The position numbers were made by a program, and so were the translations under genes. DNA of 41,971 nucleotides from JBGAQP01 sp044220635 (GTDB taxonomy: Bacteria; Pseudomonadota; Gammaproteobacteria; Burkholderiales; Usitatibacteraceae), in assembly GCA_044220635.1 (NCBI GenBank), contig JBGAQP010000028.1, positions 1 through 41,971 of the forward strand. Direction: 5' to 3'. Positions 22,889-30,799 of the stretch are shown here, piece by piece. Under the pieces are notes generated by a model that was given only the letters and a program-made list of their open reading frames with translations, did not search any database and had not been told where the DNA came from. Each line of letters begins with the position of its first letter. Within the stretch, counting starts at the first letter, position 1.

Positions 22889-24679
22889 GTGTCCCCGGAT
22901 TCCCTCCCCGCCTGCGACCTCGACGCGGTCGTCGCCGCGCACGGCGCGGACGAGGCGAACCTCCTGCAGATGCTCCTCGAGGTCCAGGAGCGTTGCCGCG
23001 GCATCCCCCCGGAAGCGATCGACGCCCTCGCGCAACGCCTCGGCGTGCCGCGCACGCGGGTGGAGGCGGTCGCCACCTTCCACCATTTCCTCGGCGTCGG
23101 CCCCCGCGCCGGCTACGAGATCCTCTTCTCCGACAACATCGTCGACCGCCACCTCGGCAAGGACGAGATCAAGCAGTACCTGTGCGAGCGGCTCTGGGTC
23201 GAGCCGGGCAAGATCTCCGAGGACGGGCTGGTGCGCATCGACGACACTTCCGACATCGGCCTGGGCGACCAGGGGCCGGGCGCGCTCGTCAACGGCTTCG
23301 CGCTGCCCGCGCTCGACAAGGCGAAGGCCGACCTCGTGGTCGAGCTCGTGCGCAGCCGCCGGCCGCTCTCCGAGTGGCCGGCGCCGCTCTTCGAGGTGCC
23401 CGACAACGTGCGCCGGGCGGACGCTCTTCTCGGCACGCCCTTCACGCCGGGCTCCGCGCTCTCCGTCCTCGTGGAGAACGCCCCGGAGACCTTCCTGTCG
23501 CAACTCGATCGCTCGAACCTTCGCGGCCGCGGGGGCGCGGGTTACAAGACCGCGACCAAGTGGGCCTCGTGCCGCGCCGCGCCGGGCGGGGCGCACTACG
23601 TCGTGTGCAACGCCGACGAAGGCGAGCCCGGCACCTTCAAGGACCGGGTGCTGCTCGCGAGCCATGCCGACCTCGTGATCGAGGGGATGACGGCTTGCGC
23701 GCGCACCATCGGCGCGCGCGAAGGCTTCCTCTACCTGCGTGGCGAGTACCGCCACCTGCTCGCGCCGCTGCGCGCGGCGCTCGAGCGCCGCCGCGCCCAG
23801 GGGCTGCTCGGGAAATCGATCTTCGGCATCGCGGGGTTCGACTTCGACGTCGCGATCCACCTCGGTGCCGGCGCCTACATCTGCGGCGAGGAATCCGCCC
23901 TCATCGAGTCGCTCGAGGGCAAGCCCGGCCGGCCGCGCAATCGCCCGCCGTTCCCCGACCGCTGCGGCTACCGCAACCAGCCCACGGTCGTGAACAACGT
24001 CGAGACCTTCGCCTGCGCCGCGCTCGTCCCCCTCAAGGGCGGCGAATGGTTCGCGGCGATGGGCACGCCGGAATCCGCCGGCACGAAGCTGCTGAGCGTC
24101 TCGGGCGACTGCAAGCGTCCCGGGATCTACGAGTATCCCTTCGGCGTCACCGTGCGCCAGGTCCTGAAGGACTGCGGCGCGGCCGACGCGATCGCGGTCC
24201 AGGTGAGCGGCCCGTCGGGGACCTGCGTGTCCTGGAAGGAATTCGACCGGCGCATCGGCTTCGAGGACCTGCCCACCGCCGGCGCGTTCATGGTGTTCTC
24301 CCGCAAGCGCGACCTCTTCGAGGTCGCGCGCAACTTCACGCACTTCTTCGCGCACGAGAGCTGCGGCTTCTGCACGCCCTGCCGCGTGGGGACGAGCCTT
24401 CTCAGGAACACCATGGACAAGCTCGCCGCGGGCAAGGGCTCGGCCTACGACATGGAGGAGATGCGCCGCATCATGCACATCCTGCTCACGATGAGCCATT
24501 GCGGGCTGGGGCACACGGCGGCCAACCCCGTGGTGCAGACGATGGAGAAGTTCCCCGACGCCTACGAGCGGCGCCTGCGGGTGCTCGGCTTCGAGCCCGC
24601 CTTCGACCTCGATGGGGCGCTCGCCGAGGCGCGCGCGATCACGGGCCGCGACGACGCCTGGGCCCACATCGAGGACTGA
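22889..24679 (+). CDS. hoxF: NAD-reducing [NiFe] hydrogenase, diaphorase large subunit HoxF
   Basis: A 596-residue subunit that passes electrons to NAD+. Residues 1-160 are a NuoE-like domain. The NuoF-like part has the NADH/FMN site GRGGAGYKTATKW (about 211-223) and NADEGEPGTFKDR, GAGAYICGEESALIES, and the [4Fe-4S] ligands C492, C495 and C498 (CGFCTPC) with C538 (SHCGLG). The length is close to the roughly 600 residues of Ralstonia HoxF. Unusually, the NuoE-like domain lacks the cysteine ligands: where NuoE-type sequences have a CxxxC it reads TSDIGLGDQGP. I chose GTG 22889 because GAAAG lies 6 nt upstream; a TTG at 22883 would add two residues. It is first gene of hoxFUYHW. Confidence 0.93.
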   Translation: MSPDSLPACDLDAVVAAHGADEANLLQMLLEVQERCRGIPPEAIDALAQRLGVPRTRVEAVATFHHFLGVGPRAGYEILFSDNIVDRHLGKDEIKQYLCERLWVEPGKISEDGLVRIDDTSDIGLGDQGPGALVNGFALPALDKAKADLVVELVRSRRPLSEWPAPLFEVPDNVRRADALLGTPFTPGSALSVLVENAPETFLSQLDRSNLRGRGGAGYKTATKWASCRAAPGGAHYVVCNADEGEPGTFKDRVLLASHADLVIEGMTACARTIGAREGFLYLRGEYRHLLAPLRAALERRRAQGLLGKSIFGIAGFDFDVAIHLGAGAYICGEESALIESLEGKPGRPRNRPPFPDRCGYRNQPTVVNNVETFACAALVPLKGGEWFAAMGTPESAGTKLLSVSGDCKRPGIYEYPFGVTVRQVLKDCGAADAIAVQVSGPSGTCVSWKEFDRRIGFEDLPTAGAFMVFSRKRDLFEVARNFTHFFAHESCGFCTPCRVGTSLLRNTMDKLAAGKGSAYDMEEMRRIMHILLTMSHCGLGHTAANPVVQTMEKFPDAYERRLRVLGFEPAFDLDGALAEARAITGRDDAWAHIED

Positions 24680-24686
24680 GCGAGCC

Positions 24687-25403
24687 ATGGGAACCGGAAC
24701 CTTCCTGCTCGACGGCCGGCCGATTCCCTTCGTGGACGGCCAGACCATCATGGATGCGGCGCTCGCCGCGGGGCGCTACATCCCGCACCTGTGCCACCAC
24801 CCCGGCTACCGGCCCCAGGGCAGCTGCAAGCTGTGCACGGTGGACTTCGGCAACCGGCGGGGGGCCGCCTGCACCAACCGCGCCTTCGAGGGCGCCGAGG
24901 TGAAGAGCGAGACCGCGGAGCTCGTCGCCGACCGCCGCTGCCTCGTGCAGATGCTCTTCGTCGAGGGCAACCACTTCTGCCCGTCGTGCGAGAAGAGCGG
25001 CAGCTGCCCGCTGCAGGCCGTGGCGATCCACCTCGGCATGCGCGAGCCCCATTTCCCGCACTTCTTCCCCGAGCGCGACGTGGACGCCTCGCACCCCGAG
25101 GTGCTCCTCGACCGCAACCGCTGCATCCTCTGCGAGCTGTGCGTGCGCGCGAGCGCCGAGGCCGACGGCAAGCACGTCTTCGGCATCGGCGGGCGCGGGA
25201 TCCGCAAGCGCCTCATCGTGAATGCCGCGAGCGGCAGGCTCGCCGACACCGGCATCGCCGCCGCCGACAAGGCCCTCGAGGTCTGCCCCACCGGGGCGCT
25301 GCTCGCCAAGCGCCGGGGCTTCGCGGTGCCCATCGGGCGGCGCGTCTTCGACCTGAAGCCGATCGCGGCGGTCCAGGCCCCGGGAGGCCCGGGCGATGAC
25401 TGA
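24687..25403 (+). CDS. hoxU: NAD-reducing hydrogenase, electron-transfer subunit HoxU
   Basis: A 238-residue iron-sulfur subunit like the N-terminus of NuoG. The [2Fe-2S] ligands are C36, C47, C50 and C62. The His/Cys3 [4Fe-4S] site is H96, C98, C101 and C107 (HFCPSCEKSGSC). A further [4Fe-4S] cluster has C146, C149 and C152 (CILCELC) with C200 (EVCPTGA). All expected ligands for these are present and the length matches Ralstonia HoxU. It links the HoxYH hydrogenase module to HoxF. It starts 7 nt after hoxF and overlaps hoxY by 8 nt. Confidence 0.93.
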   Translation: MGTGTFLLDGRPIPFVDGQTIMDAALAAGRYIPHLCHHPGYRPQGSCKLCTVDFGNRRGAACTNRAFEGAEVKSETAELVADRRCLVQMLFVEGNHFCPSCEKSGSCPLQAVAIHLGMREPHFPHFFPERDVDASHPEVLLDRNRCILCELCVRASAEADGKHVFGIGGRGIRKRLIVNAASGRLADTGIAAADKALEVCPTGALLAKRRGFAVPIGRRVFDLKPIAAVQAPGGPGDD

Positions 25404-25938
25404 CCGCAAGCTCAGGGTCGCCACCGCCTCGCTCGCCGGCTGCTTCGGCTGCCACATGTCGCTGCTCGACATGGACGAGGCGCTCTTCGACCTGCTCGGC
25501 CGCATCGAGCTCGACCGTTCTCCGCTCACGGACACCAAGCACTGCGGGCCCTGCGACCTCGGGATCATCGAGGGCGGCGTGTGCAACGCCGAGAACGTCC
25601 ACGTGCTGAAGGAATTCCGGAAGAACTGCAAGGTCCTCGTGGCCCTGGGCTCCTGCGCGATCACCGGCGGCGTGCCCGCCATGCGCAACAACGTGGACCT
25701 GCGCGCCTGTTTCCAGGAGGTCTACGCCTACGAAAGCGGCACCATCGGCCACCGCCTGCCCGACGACCCCGAGCTGCCGCTGCCCTTCGACAAGGTGCAC
25801 CCGATCAACGAGGTGGTGCACGTGGACCACTTTCTGCCCGGCTGCCCGCCCCCGGCCGAGGCCATCCGGCGCTTCCTCGCAGATCTCGTCGCGGGGCGCG
25901 AGCCCGCCATCGAGCCCCACTTGCTGCACTACGACTGA
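25396..25938 (+). CDS. hoxY: NAD-reducing [NiFe] hydrogenase small subunit HoxY
   Basis: A 180-residue small subunit carrying the [4Fe-4S] cluster next to the NiFe site. Cysteines fit the short HoxY type: C16 and C19 (GCFGC), C87 (LGSC) and C150 (PGCPPP). There is no twin-arginine signal and no C-terminal medial or distal cluster domain, so it is cytoplasmic, as in group 3d bidirectional hydrogenases. The ATG lies inside the end of hoxU (8-nt overlap), and hoxH begins 1 nt after its stop. Confidence 0.93.
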   Translation: MTDRKLRVATASLAGCFGCHMSLLDMDEALFDLLGRIELDRSPLTDTKHCGPCDLGIIEGGVCNAENVHVLKEFRKNCKVLVALGSCAITGGVPAMRNNVDLRACFQEVYAYESGTIGHRLPDDPELPLPFDKVHPINEVVHVDHFLPGCPPPAEAIRRFLADLVAGREPAIEPHLLHYD

Positions 25939-25939
25939 C

Positions 25940-27403
25940 ATGGACACCCCGCTCGAGACCGCGACCCACCCCGAGGCGCTTCGCCGCGTGGTGATCGAGC
26001 CCGTCTCCCGGGTCGAGGGCCACGGGAAGGTCACGCTGCTGCTCGATGCCGACAACCGCGTCCACCAGGCGCGCTTCCACATCGTGGAATTCCGCGGCTT
26101 CGAGAAGTTCATCCAGGGGCGCCCCTACTGGGAAGTGCCGGTGCTCGTGCAGAGGCTTTGCGGCATCTGCCCGGTGAGCCACCACCTCGCGGCCTCGAAG
26201 GCGATGGACCAGCTCGTCGGCGTGGACGAGCCGAGCGCCACCGCGGCGAAGATCCGACGGCTGATGCACATGGGGCAGGTGCTGCAATCCCACGCGCTGC
26301 ACTTCTTCCACCTCGCCTCGCCCGACCTGCTCTTCGGCTTCGGCTCCGACGCGGCCAGGCGCAATGTCGTGGGCGTGGCGGCGGCGGACGCCGAGACCGT
26401 GCGCCGCGGGGTGCTGCTGCGCAAGTACGGCCAGGTCGTGATCCGCCTCACCGCGGGCAAGCGCGTCCACGGCACGGGCTCCGTCCCGGGCGGGGTCAAC
26501 AAGAACCTCTCGCGCGCCGAGCGCGCGATGCTCGCCGCCGACATCGACCTGATGGTGGAATGGAGCCGGGACGCGATCCGGATGGTGAAGGAGCTCTTCG
26601 AGCGCAACTTCGCGCTCTACTCCCGGTTCGGCCGCTACCGGTCCCATTTCCTGAGCCTCGTGCGCGGCGACGGCGCGCTCGACCTCTACGAGGGGGGCCT
26701 GCGGGCCACCGACGCGGGCGGCGGCCGGATCTTCGACCACGTGGACACGGACCGCTACTGGGACCACATCTTCGAGGAAGTGAAGCCCTGGTCCTACATG
26801 AAGTTCCCGTTCCTGCGCGCGCTCGGCCCCGAGGCGGGCTGGTACCGGGTGGGGCCGCTCGCGCGGGTCGGCCACTGCGACTTCATCCCCACGCCGCTCG
26901 CCGAGGCCGAGCGGCGCGACTTCCTCGCCTTCCACGACGGGGCGCTGCGCCACGCGCCGCTCGCCTACCACTGGGCGCGGATGATCGAGATGCTGCACGC
27001 CGCGGAGTCGATCCGCGAGCTCCTGCCCGACGACGACCTCTCCGGCGAGGAGCTGGTGCGCCAGGGCGAGCGGCGCCTGCGGGGCGTGGGCGTGATCGAG
27101 GCGCCGCGCGGCACGCTCATCCACCACTACCGCATCGACGAGAACGACCAGGTCGTGCGCGCGAACCTGATCGTCTCGACGACGCACAACAACCAGGCGA
27201 TGAACGAGGCGATCCGGCAGGTCGCCCGCGAGCACCTCGACGGCCACGAGCCGACCGAGGGCCTGCTCAACCACATCGAGGTCGCGATCCGCGCCTTCGA
27301 CCCGTGCCTGTCCTGCGCGACGCACGCGCTCGGGCGCATGCCCCTGCAGGTCGAGCTGGTGGACGCGGGCGGCGCGGTCGTCGGCCGCCTGCAGCGCGAC
27401 TGA
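25940..27403 (+). CDS. hoxH: NAD-reducing [NiFe] hydrogenase large subunit HoxH
   Basis: A 487-residue catalytic subunit binding the Ni-Fe(CN)2CO site. The L1 motif RLCGICPVSHH supplies C74 and C77. The L2 motif DPCLSCATH near the C-terminus supplies C456 and C459. The chain continues 25 residues beyond H462, the extension normally removed by the HoxW protease after nickel insertion. The length equals that of Ralstonia HoxH. No hyp maturation genes are in the window, so cofactor assembly must come from elsewhere. It oxidises H2 or evolves it with NAD(H), depending on redox state. Confidence 0.94.
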   Translation: MDTPLETATHPEALRRVVIEPVSRVEGHGKVTLLLDADNRVHQARFHIVEFRGFEKFIQGRPYWEVPVLVQRLCGICPVSHHLAASKAMDQLVGVDEPSATAAKIRRLMHMGQVLQSHALHFFHLASPDLLFGFGSDAARRNVVGVAAADAETVRRGVLLRKYGQVVIRLTAGKRVHGTGSVPGGVNKNLSRAERAMLAADIDLMVEWSRDAIRMVKELFERNFALYSRFGRYRSHFLSLVRGDGALDLYEGGLRATDAGGGRIFDHVDTDRYWDHIFEEVKPWSYMKFPFLRALGPEAGWYRVGPLARVGHCDFIPTPLAEAERRDFLAFHDGALRHAPLAYHWARMIEMLHAAESIRELLPDDDLSGEELVRQGERRLRGVGVIEAPRGTLIHHYRIDENDQVVRANLIVSTTHNNQAMNEAIRQVAREHLDGHEPTEGLLNHIEVAIRAFDPCLSCATHALGRMPLQVELVDAGGAVVGRLQRD

Positions 27404-27410
27404 GCCCGCC

Positions 27411-27899
27411 ATGACCGCTCCCGTCCTCGTCTTCGGATACGGCAACCCCAGCCGCGGCGACGACGCGCTGGGTCCGGCCTTCCTCGAGCGCATCGAGGCG
27501 CTTCGCGCTGCGCGCCCGGACTGGCCGGCGATCGAGTGCCAGACCGACTTCCAGCTCCAGGTGGAACATGCGCTCGACCTGAAGGGGCGGGAGCGCGTGC
27601 TTTTCGTGGACGCGAGCGCCTCGGCCTCGATCCCTTTCACCTGGGACCGGATCGAGGCCGGGCAGGACGCTTCGTACACCACGCATTCGCTCGAGCCCCG
27701 GGCCCTGCTCGGCGTCTACGAGCGCCTCACCGGCGAGACCGCGCCCGCGTCCTTCGTCCTCGGCATCCACGGCGAGCGCTTCGAGCTGGGCGAGCCGCTT
27801 TCCGATGCGGCGCAAGCGTGCCTCGAGGAGGCGATCGCCTTCGCCGCGGTCCTCTTCGCCCATCCCCCGTTTCACCCGAAGCAACCCCGGCCCGGCTGA
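27411..27899 (+). CDS. hoxW: Hydrogenase maturation protease HoxW (peptidase M52)
   Basis: A 162-residue nickel-sensing endopeptidase expected to cut the C-terminal extension of HoxH. The N-terminal GYGNPSRGDDALGP carries the first metal-ligand acid (D17 or D18), D67 is in VLFVDAS and H92 in TTHSLEP. These correspond to the E16, D62 and H93 nickel ligands of HybD, with the Asp-for-Glu change usual in HoxW. It starts 7 nt after hoxH and ends the operon. It converges on the NHL lipoprotein gene with 35 nt between. Confidence 0.9.
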   Translation: MTAPVLVFGYGNPSRGDDALGPAFLERIEALRAARPDWPAIECQTDFQLQVEHALDLKGRERVLFVDASASASIPFTWDRIEAGQDASYTTHSLEPRALLGVYERLTGETAPASFVLGIHGERFELGEPLSDAAQACLEEAIAFAAVLFAHPPFHPKQPRPG

Positions 27900-27934
27900 C
27901 CCGGGGACGCGACCGGCTCCGGCACCGCGGGCCG

Positions 27935-30037
27935 CTACGGAACGTTGCGGATGACGACGACGCCGTCGGGGAGGGTCACGAGGAGATCGCCCCCGGAAAG
28001 CGCGAGGCCCCTCGGCCCGGCAAGCTTCGCCGGAAGCACGCCCGGATCGAAGGTGTCCGCGCCGGACATTCCCGCGACCGTCGTGACCACGCCCGTGGCG
28101 CCGACCTTGCGGACCGTGTGGTCCGTCGCGTCGGACACGTAGTAGTTGCCCGCGCCGTCGGCGACGATGCCGAACGGGAAGCGGAAGGTCCCCGCGGGCA
28201 CGAGCGTCGTGACCTGGCCCGTGCCCGTGACCCGGCCGATCGACCCGTCCTGGGTGTTCACGAAGACGATGCCGGTGGCGTCGACCGCCACGCCCCGGGC
28301 CGGCACCTGCGCGAGCGTGGAGACGAGACCCGCCGGGCTCACCTTGCGGATGAGTCCGCCGCTTTCCGCCACGACGAGGCTTCCGGAAGCGTCCACCGCG
28401 AGGCCCTCGATCACGCCGAACGTCGCCTCGCCTCCGGGCCCGTCAGCATGCCCGCCGACATCGACCTTTCCCGCGATCGTCGTGACCACTCCCGACGCGG
28501 TGACCTTGCGGATCACGCCGCCGCAGTAGATTGGCAGCGGGATCTTGGGCGGAGGCAGCGAGCAGCTGCTGTCGCCGACGTAGAGGTTGCCGGCCGCGTC
28601 GAGGGCGAGCCCGGACAGCGAGCGAAACCTCGCCACGATCCCGGGCCCGTCGACCACGGCGGATTGGCCGGCGTTCCCGGCGAGGGTCGTGACCTCGACC
28701 GCGGGGGAGATCTTGCGGATAGTGCCGGTGCCCGAGCCGTGGAAGTAGTCGACTTCCCCGCCATCGGCGACGTAGACGTTGCCGGCCGCGTCCGCGGCGA
28801 TGCCCCACGGTCTCGTGAAGACCGCGGCGGTTCCCATGCCGTCGGCGTGGCCGCGGACCGGGGCCGCGCCGGCGAATGTGGACACCGTGCCGGAGGGCGT
28901 CACCCGTCGGATCGCGTGGTTCTGGGAATCGGCGATGTACGCATTGCCCAGGGCATCCACCGCGATGCCCCTCGGGATGCGCAATCGCGCGGCCGGTCCG
29001 GTGCCGTCCGCGCTTCCGGGCTGCCCCGCCACGCCCGCGAGCGTGGTCACCGCACCGGCGGGCGAGACCTTCCGGATGGTGTTCGCGCTTCCCGCATCGG
29101 AAACCAGGACGTTGCCCTCGCGGTCGACGCCGACGCCCAGCGGCAGATTGAACCGCGCGTCCGGACCCACGCCGTCGTCGCTGCCGGAAAGCCCGGGCGA
29201 TCCGGCCACGGTGCTCACCACGCCGAAGGGCGTGACCTTGCGCAGGGTGCGATTGCCGTAGTCGGCGACGAAGAGGTTGCCGGCCGGATCGGTCGCGACG
29301 CCTTCCGTTCCGTTGAACCGCGCATCGGCAGGGTCGCCGTCGACGCTGCCGAACTGCTGGAAGGACCCCGCGAGCGTGCGCAGGGAACCGGAGGGCGAGA
29401 TGAGGCGGATGGTATTGCCGCTCGAGACGAGGATGTTGCCCGCGCCATCGGTCGCGATCCCGTTGATGAAGCAGAAGCTCGCCATTTCGGGGGGCCAGTC
29501 GATGCCGCCGCAGTGACCCCACCGCCCCGCGATCGTGGTGACGACGGCTCCGGGCGTGACCCTGCGCACGACGTGCTCGTCACCGACGTAGAGGTTTCCC
29601 GAGGCATCCGCGGCGATCGAGTACACATTGCCGAAGCGCGCGGCCGATCCGGTTGCGTCGGCTCCGGCGCCGTCGAGATTCGCGGCCGCTCCGACCTGGC
29701 CCGCGAAGGTCGAGACTTCGCCGGCCGGGGAAATCCGGCGGATCGTGAAGTTGCCGGTGTCGGCGACGAAGAGGTTGCCCGCGGCGTCGAATGCGAGCGC
29801 GGTGGGATTGCGGAAGCGCGCCACGGTTCCGGTGCCATTCGCGCTCCCCTCGCCGCCCGCGTTCCCGGCGAGCAATGCGAGCGAAGGCTCTCCGGAAGGC
29901 CGGGCATCGGCGCTTCCACCCCCGCCGCCCGAACAGCCGCCGAAGGAGACGGCGAGCGCGATGCCGCCCGCCGCGACCGCCCAGCGGCTCGCCGCCTGCC
30001 GCGAGATCCCGGAACCGTCCCTCGTCGTTGGGCCCAT
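27935..30037 (-). CDS. NHL-repeat lipoprotein, twelve repeats
   Basis: A 700-residue secreted lipoprotein. A signal sequence (WAVAAGGIALAVSFGGC) ends at a lipobox cysteine followed by a Gly/Ser-rich linker. About twelve NHL repeats follow, each with a pattern such as GIATDGAGNILVSS, GVATDPAGNLFVADYGNRTL or GIAVDALGNAYIADSQNHAI plus T.AG and a G.ADG..ARF loop. Twelve repeats would form two six-bladed propellers. NHL proteins bind proteins, glycans or ligands, and some are enzymes; none is indicated here. ATG 30037 is chosen because CAGGAG lies about 9 nt upstream; ATG 30046 sits directly against that site. A looser FNR-type box lies upstream. Confidence 0.8.
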   Translation of the reverse strand: MGPTTRDGSGISRQAASRWAVAAGGIALAVSFGGCSGGGGGSADARPSGEPSLALLAGNAGGEGSANGTGTVARFRNPTALAFDAAGNLFVADTGNFTIRRISPAGEVSTFAGQVGAAANLDGAGADATGSAARFGNVYSIAADASGNLYVGDEHVVRRVTPGAVVTTIAGRWGHCGGIDWPPEMASFCFINGIATDGAGNILVSSGNTIRLISPSGSLRTLAGSFQQFGSVDGDPADARFNGTEGVATDPAGNLFVADYGNRTLRKVTPFGVVSTVAGSPGLSGSDDGVGPDARFNLPLGVGVDREGNVLVSDAGSANTIRKVSPAGAVTTLAGVAGQPGSADGTGPAARLRIPRGIAVDALGNAYIADSQNHAIRRVTPSGTVSTFAGAAPVRGHADGMGTAAVFTRPWGIAADAAGNVYVADGGEVDYFHGSGTGTIRKISPAVEVTTLAGNAGQSAVVDGPGIVARFRSLSGLALDAAGNLYVGDSSCSLPPPKIPLPIYCGGVIRKVTASGVVTTIAGKVDVGGHADGPGGEATFGVIEGLAVDASGSLVVAESGGLIRKVSPAGLVSTLAQVPARGVAVDATGIVFVNTQDGSIGRVTGTGQVTTLVPAGTFRFPFGIVADGAGNYYVSDATDHTVRKVGATGVVTTVAGMSGADTFDPGVLPAKLAGPRGLALSGGDLLVTLPDGVVVIRNVP

Positions 30038-30084
30038 GGACTTCATCTCCTGCAGCTCTCGCCGTCGCTTCGCCGCAACAGTCG

Positions 30085-30127
30085 ATTCTCGCGCCGCGGC
30101 GGGACCGCGTCGTTTGATCGGGATCAG
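30085..30127 (-). promoter_or_regulatory. Possible FNR-type promoter of the NHL lipoprotein
   Basis: TTGATCGGGATCAG (30114-30127) differs from the FNR consensus palindrome at one base. On the minus strand GAGAAT (30090-30085) lies 37 nt from the box start, 2 nt off the 35 nt seen at the other five sites. The predicted leader is about 40 nt. The geometry is less exact, so confidence is lower. Confidence 0.4.
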
Positions 30128-30159
30128 TCCGAGTTCCCGAACGGCCTCGCGCACCCCTT

Positions 30160-30173
30160 GTTTCAGTCGAAAC
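30160..30173. promoter_or_regulatory. 14-bp palindrome GTTTC-N4-GAAAC
   Basis: GTTTCAGTCGAAAC is a perfect 5-4-5 dyad, 46 bp from the centre of the FNR-like box in the same intergenic region. It differs from the FNR consensus and could be the operator of another dimeric regulator acting on the NHL gene or on the small gene at 30337. Confidence 0.35.
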
Positions 30174-30303
30174 GCCCCCGCGCCGCCCGACCGTTGGTTC
30201 CGGCGGGACGACCGCTCGTCGCCCAGCCCGGCAATCTCCGGCGGCGGGAATGCGAACTGCCGCATAGCCCGCGCGGGCCGCCGCGCGGACACTGGGTCCC
30301 ATT

Positions 30304-30323
30304 CGCGATCGCCCCCGCGATCG
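30304..30323 (+). repeat. Direct repeat CGCGATCG ahead of the 30337 gene
   Basis: CGCGATCG occurs at 30304-30311 and 30316-30323, a 12-bp period, ending 3 nt before the ribosome binding site GGAG (30327-30330) of the next gene. The core CGATCG is itself palindromic. It may be chance in a GC-rich genome or a translational or operator element. Confidence 0.3.
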
Positions 30324-30336
30324 GACGGAGAGCCGG

Positions 30337-30678
30337 ATGAAATACCTCACCAACGCGAAACGCCTCGAGCCCCAATCCCCGCGGGAGGAGCGCGCGAAGC
30401 GCGCCGACGCGACCCGGAGCTTCGATTTCCGTCCGGCCTACTTCGACTTCGCGACCTGCACGCTCTACCTGTCGCGCTTCGAGAACGGCCTGCCCGCGCC
30501 CATCCACCTGCTCGAGGGCCTGCCCGACGAGGCGGTCGCGGTGCGTTCGCCCTGCGGGCGGGTCCTCGCCCCGCGCGCCACGATCATCGCGGGATTCGAG
30601 CGAAACGGCTTCTTCTACACCCGCTCCGCCGCCATGCGCGCCGCGATCGAGTGGGAAGGCCTCCCCCGGGCACACTGA
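30337..30678 (+). CDS. Small conserved-looking protein of unknown function
   Basis: A 113-residue soluble protein without signal or membrane segment. After a charged N-terminus it has a compact hydrophobic domain (FDFRPAYFDFATCTLYLSRF, then GLPAPIHLLEGLPDEAVAVR), GRVLAPRATIIAGFERNGFF and a C-terminal helix. I do not recognise the family. The ATG at 30337 has GGAG 6 nt upstream and the codon use is typical of the window, so it is a real gene. It stands alone between the NHL gene (divergent) and the FNR-type promoter of the next operon. Confidence 0.7.
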   Translation: MKYLTNAKRLEPQSPREERAKRADATRSFDFRPAYFDFATCTLYLSRFENGLPAPIHLLEGLPDEAVAVRSPCGRVLAPRATIIAGFERNGFFYTRSAAMRAAIEWEGLPRAH

Positions 30679-30720
30679 GCGCCGCCACGGCCCCGGCACG
30701 GTCCTGCGTCCCGGAAGGGG

Positions 30721-30761
30721 CTGACTTTCGTCAAGTTTCCCCGCAGCGCGCAGGGTAGGAT
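30721..30761 (+). promoter_or_regulatory. FNR/ANR-type promoter of the lipoprotein-transporter pair
   Basis: CTGACTTTCGTCAA (30721-30734) matches TTGAC-N4-GTCAA except at the first base. TAGGAT (30756-30761) begins 35 nt after the box begins, the same spacing as at the hox promoter. The start would be near 30769, about 31 nt before the TTG start of the lipoprotein gene. Confidence 0.65.
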
Positions 30762-30799
30762 GCGTTCGGATCCCGAGAACCCGAACGCGAGCATCCACC

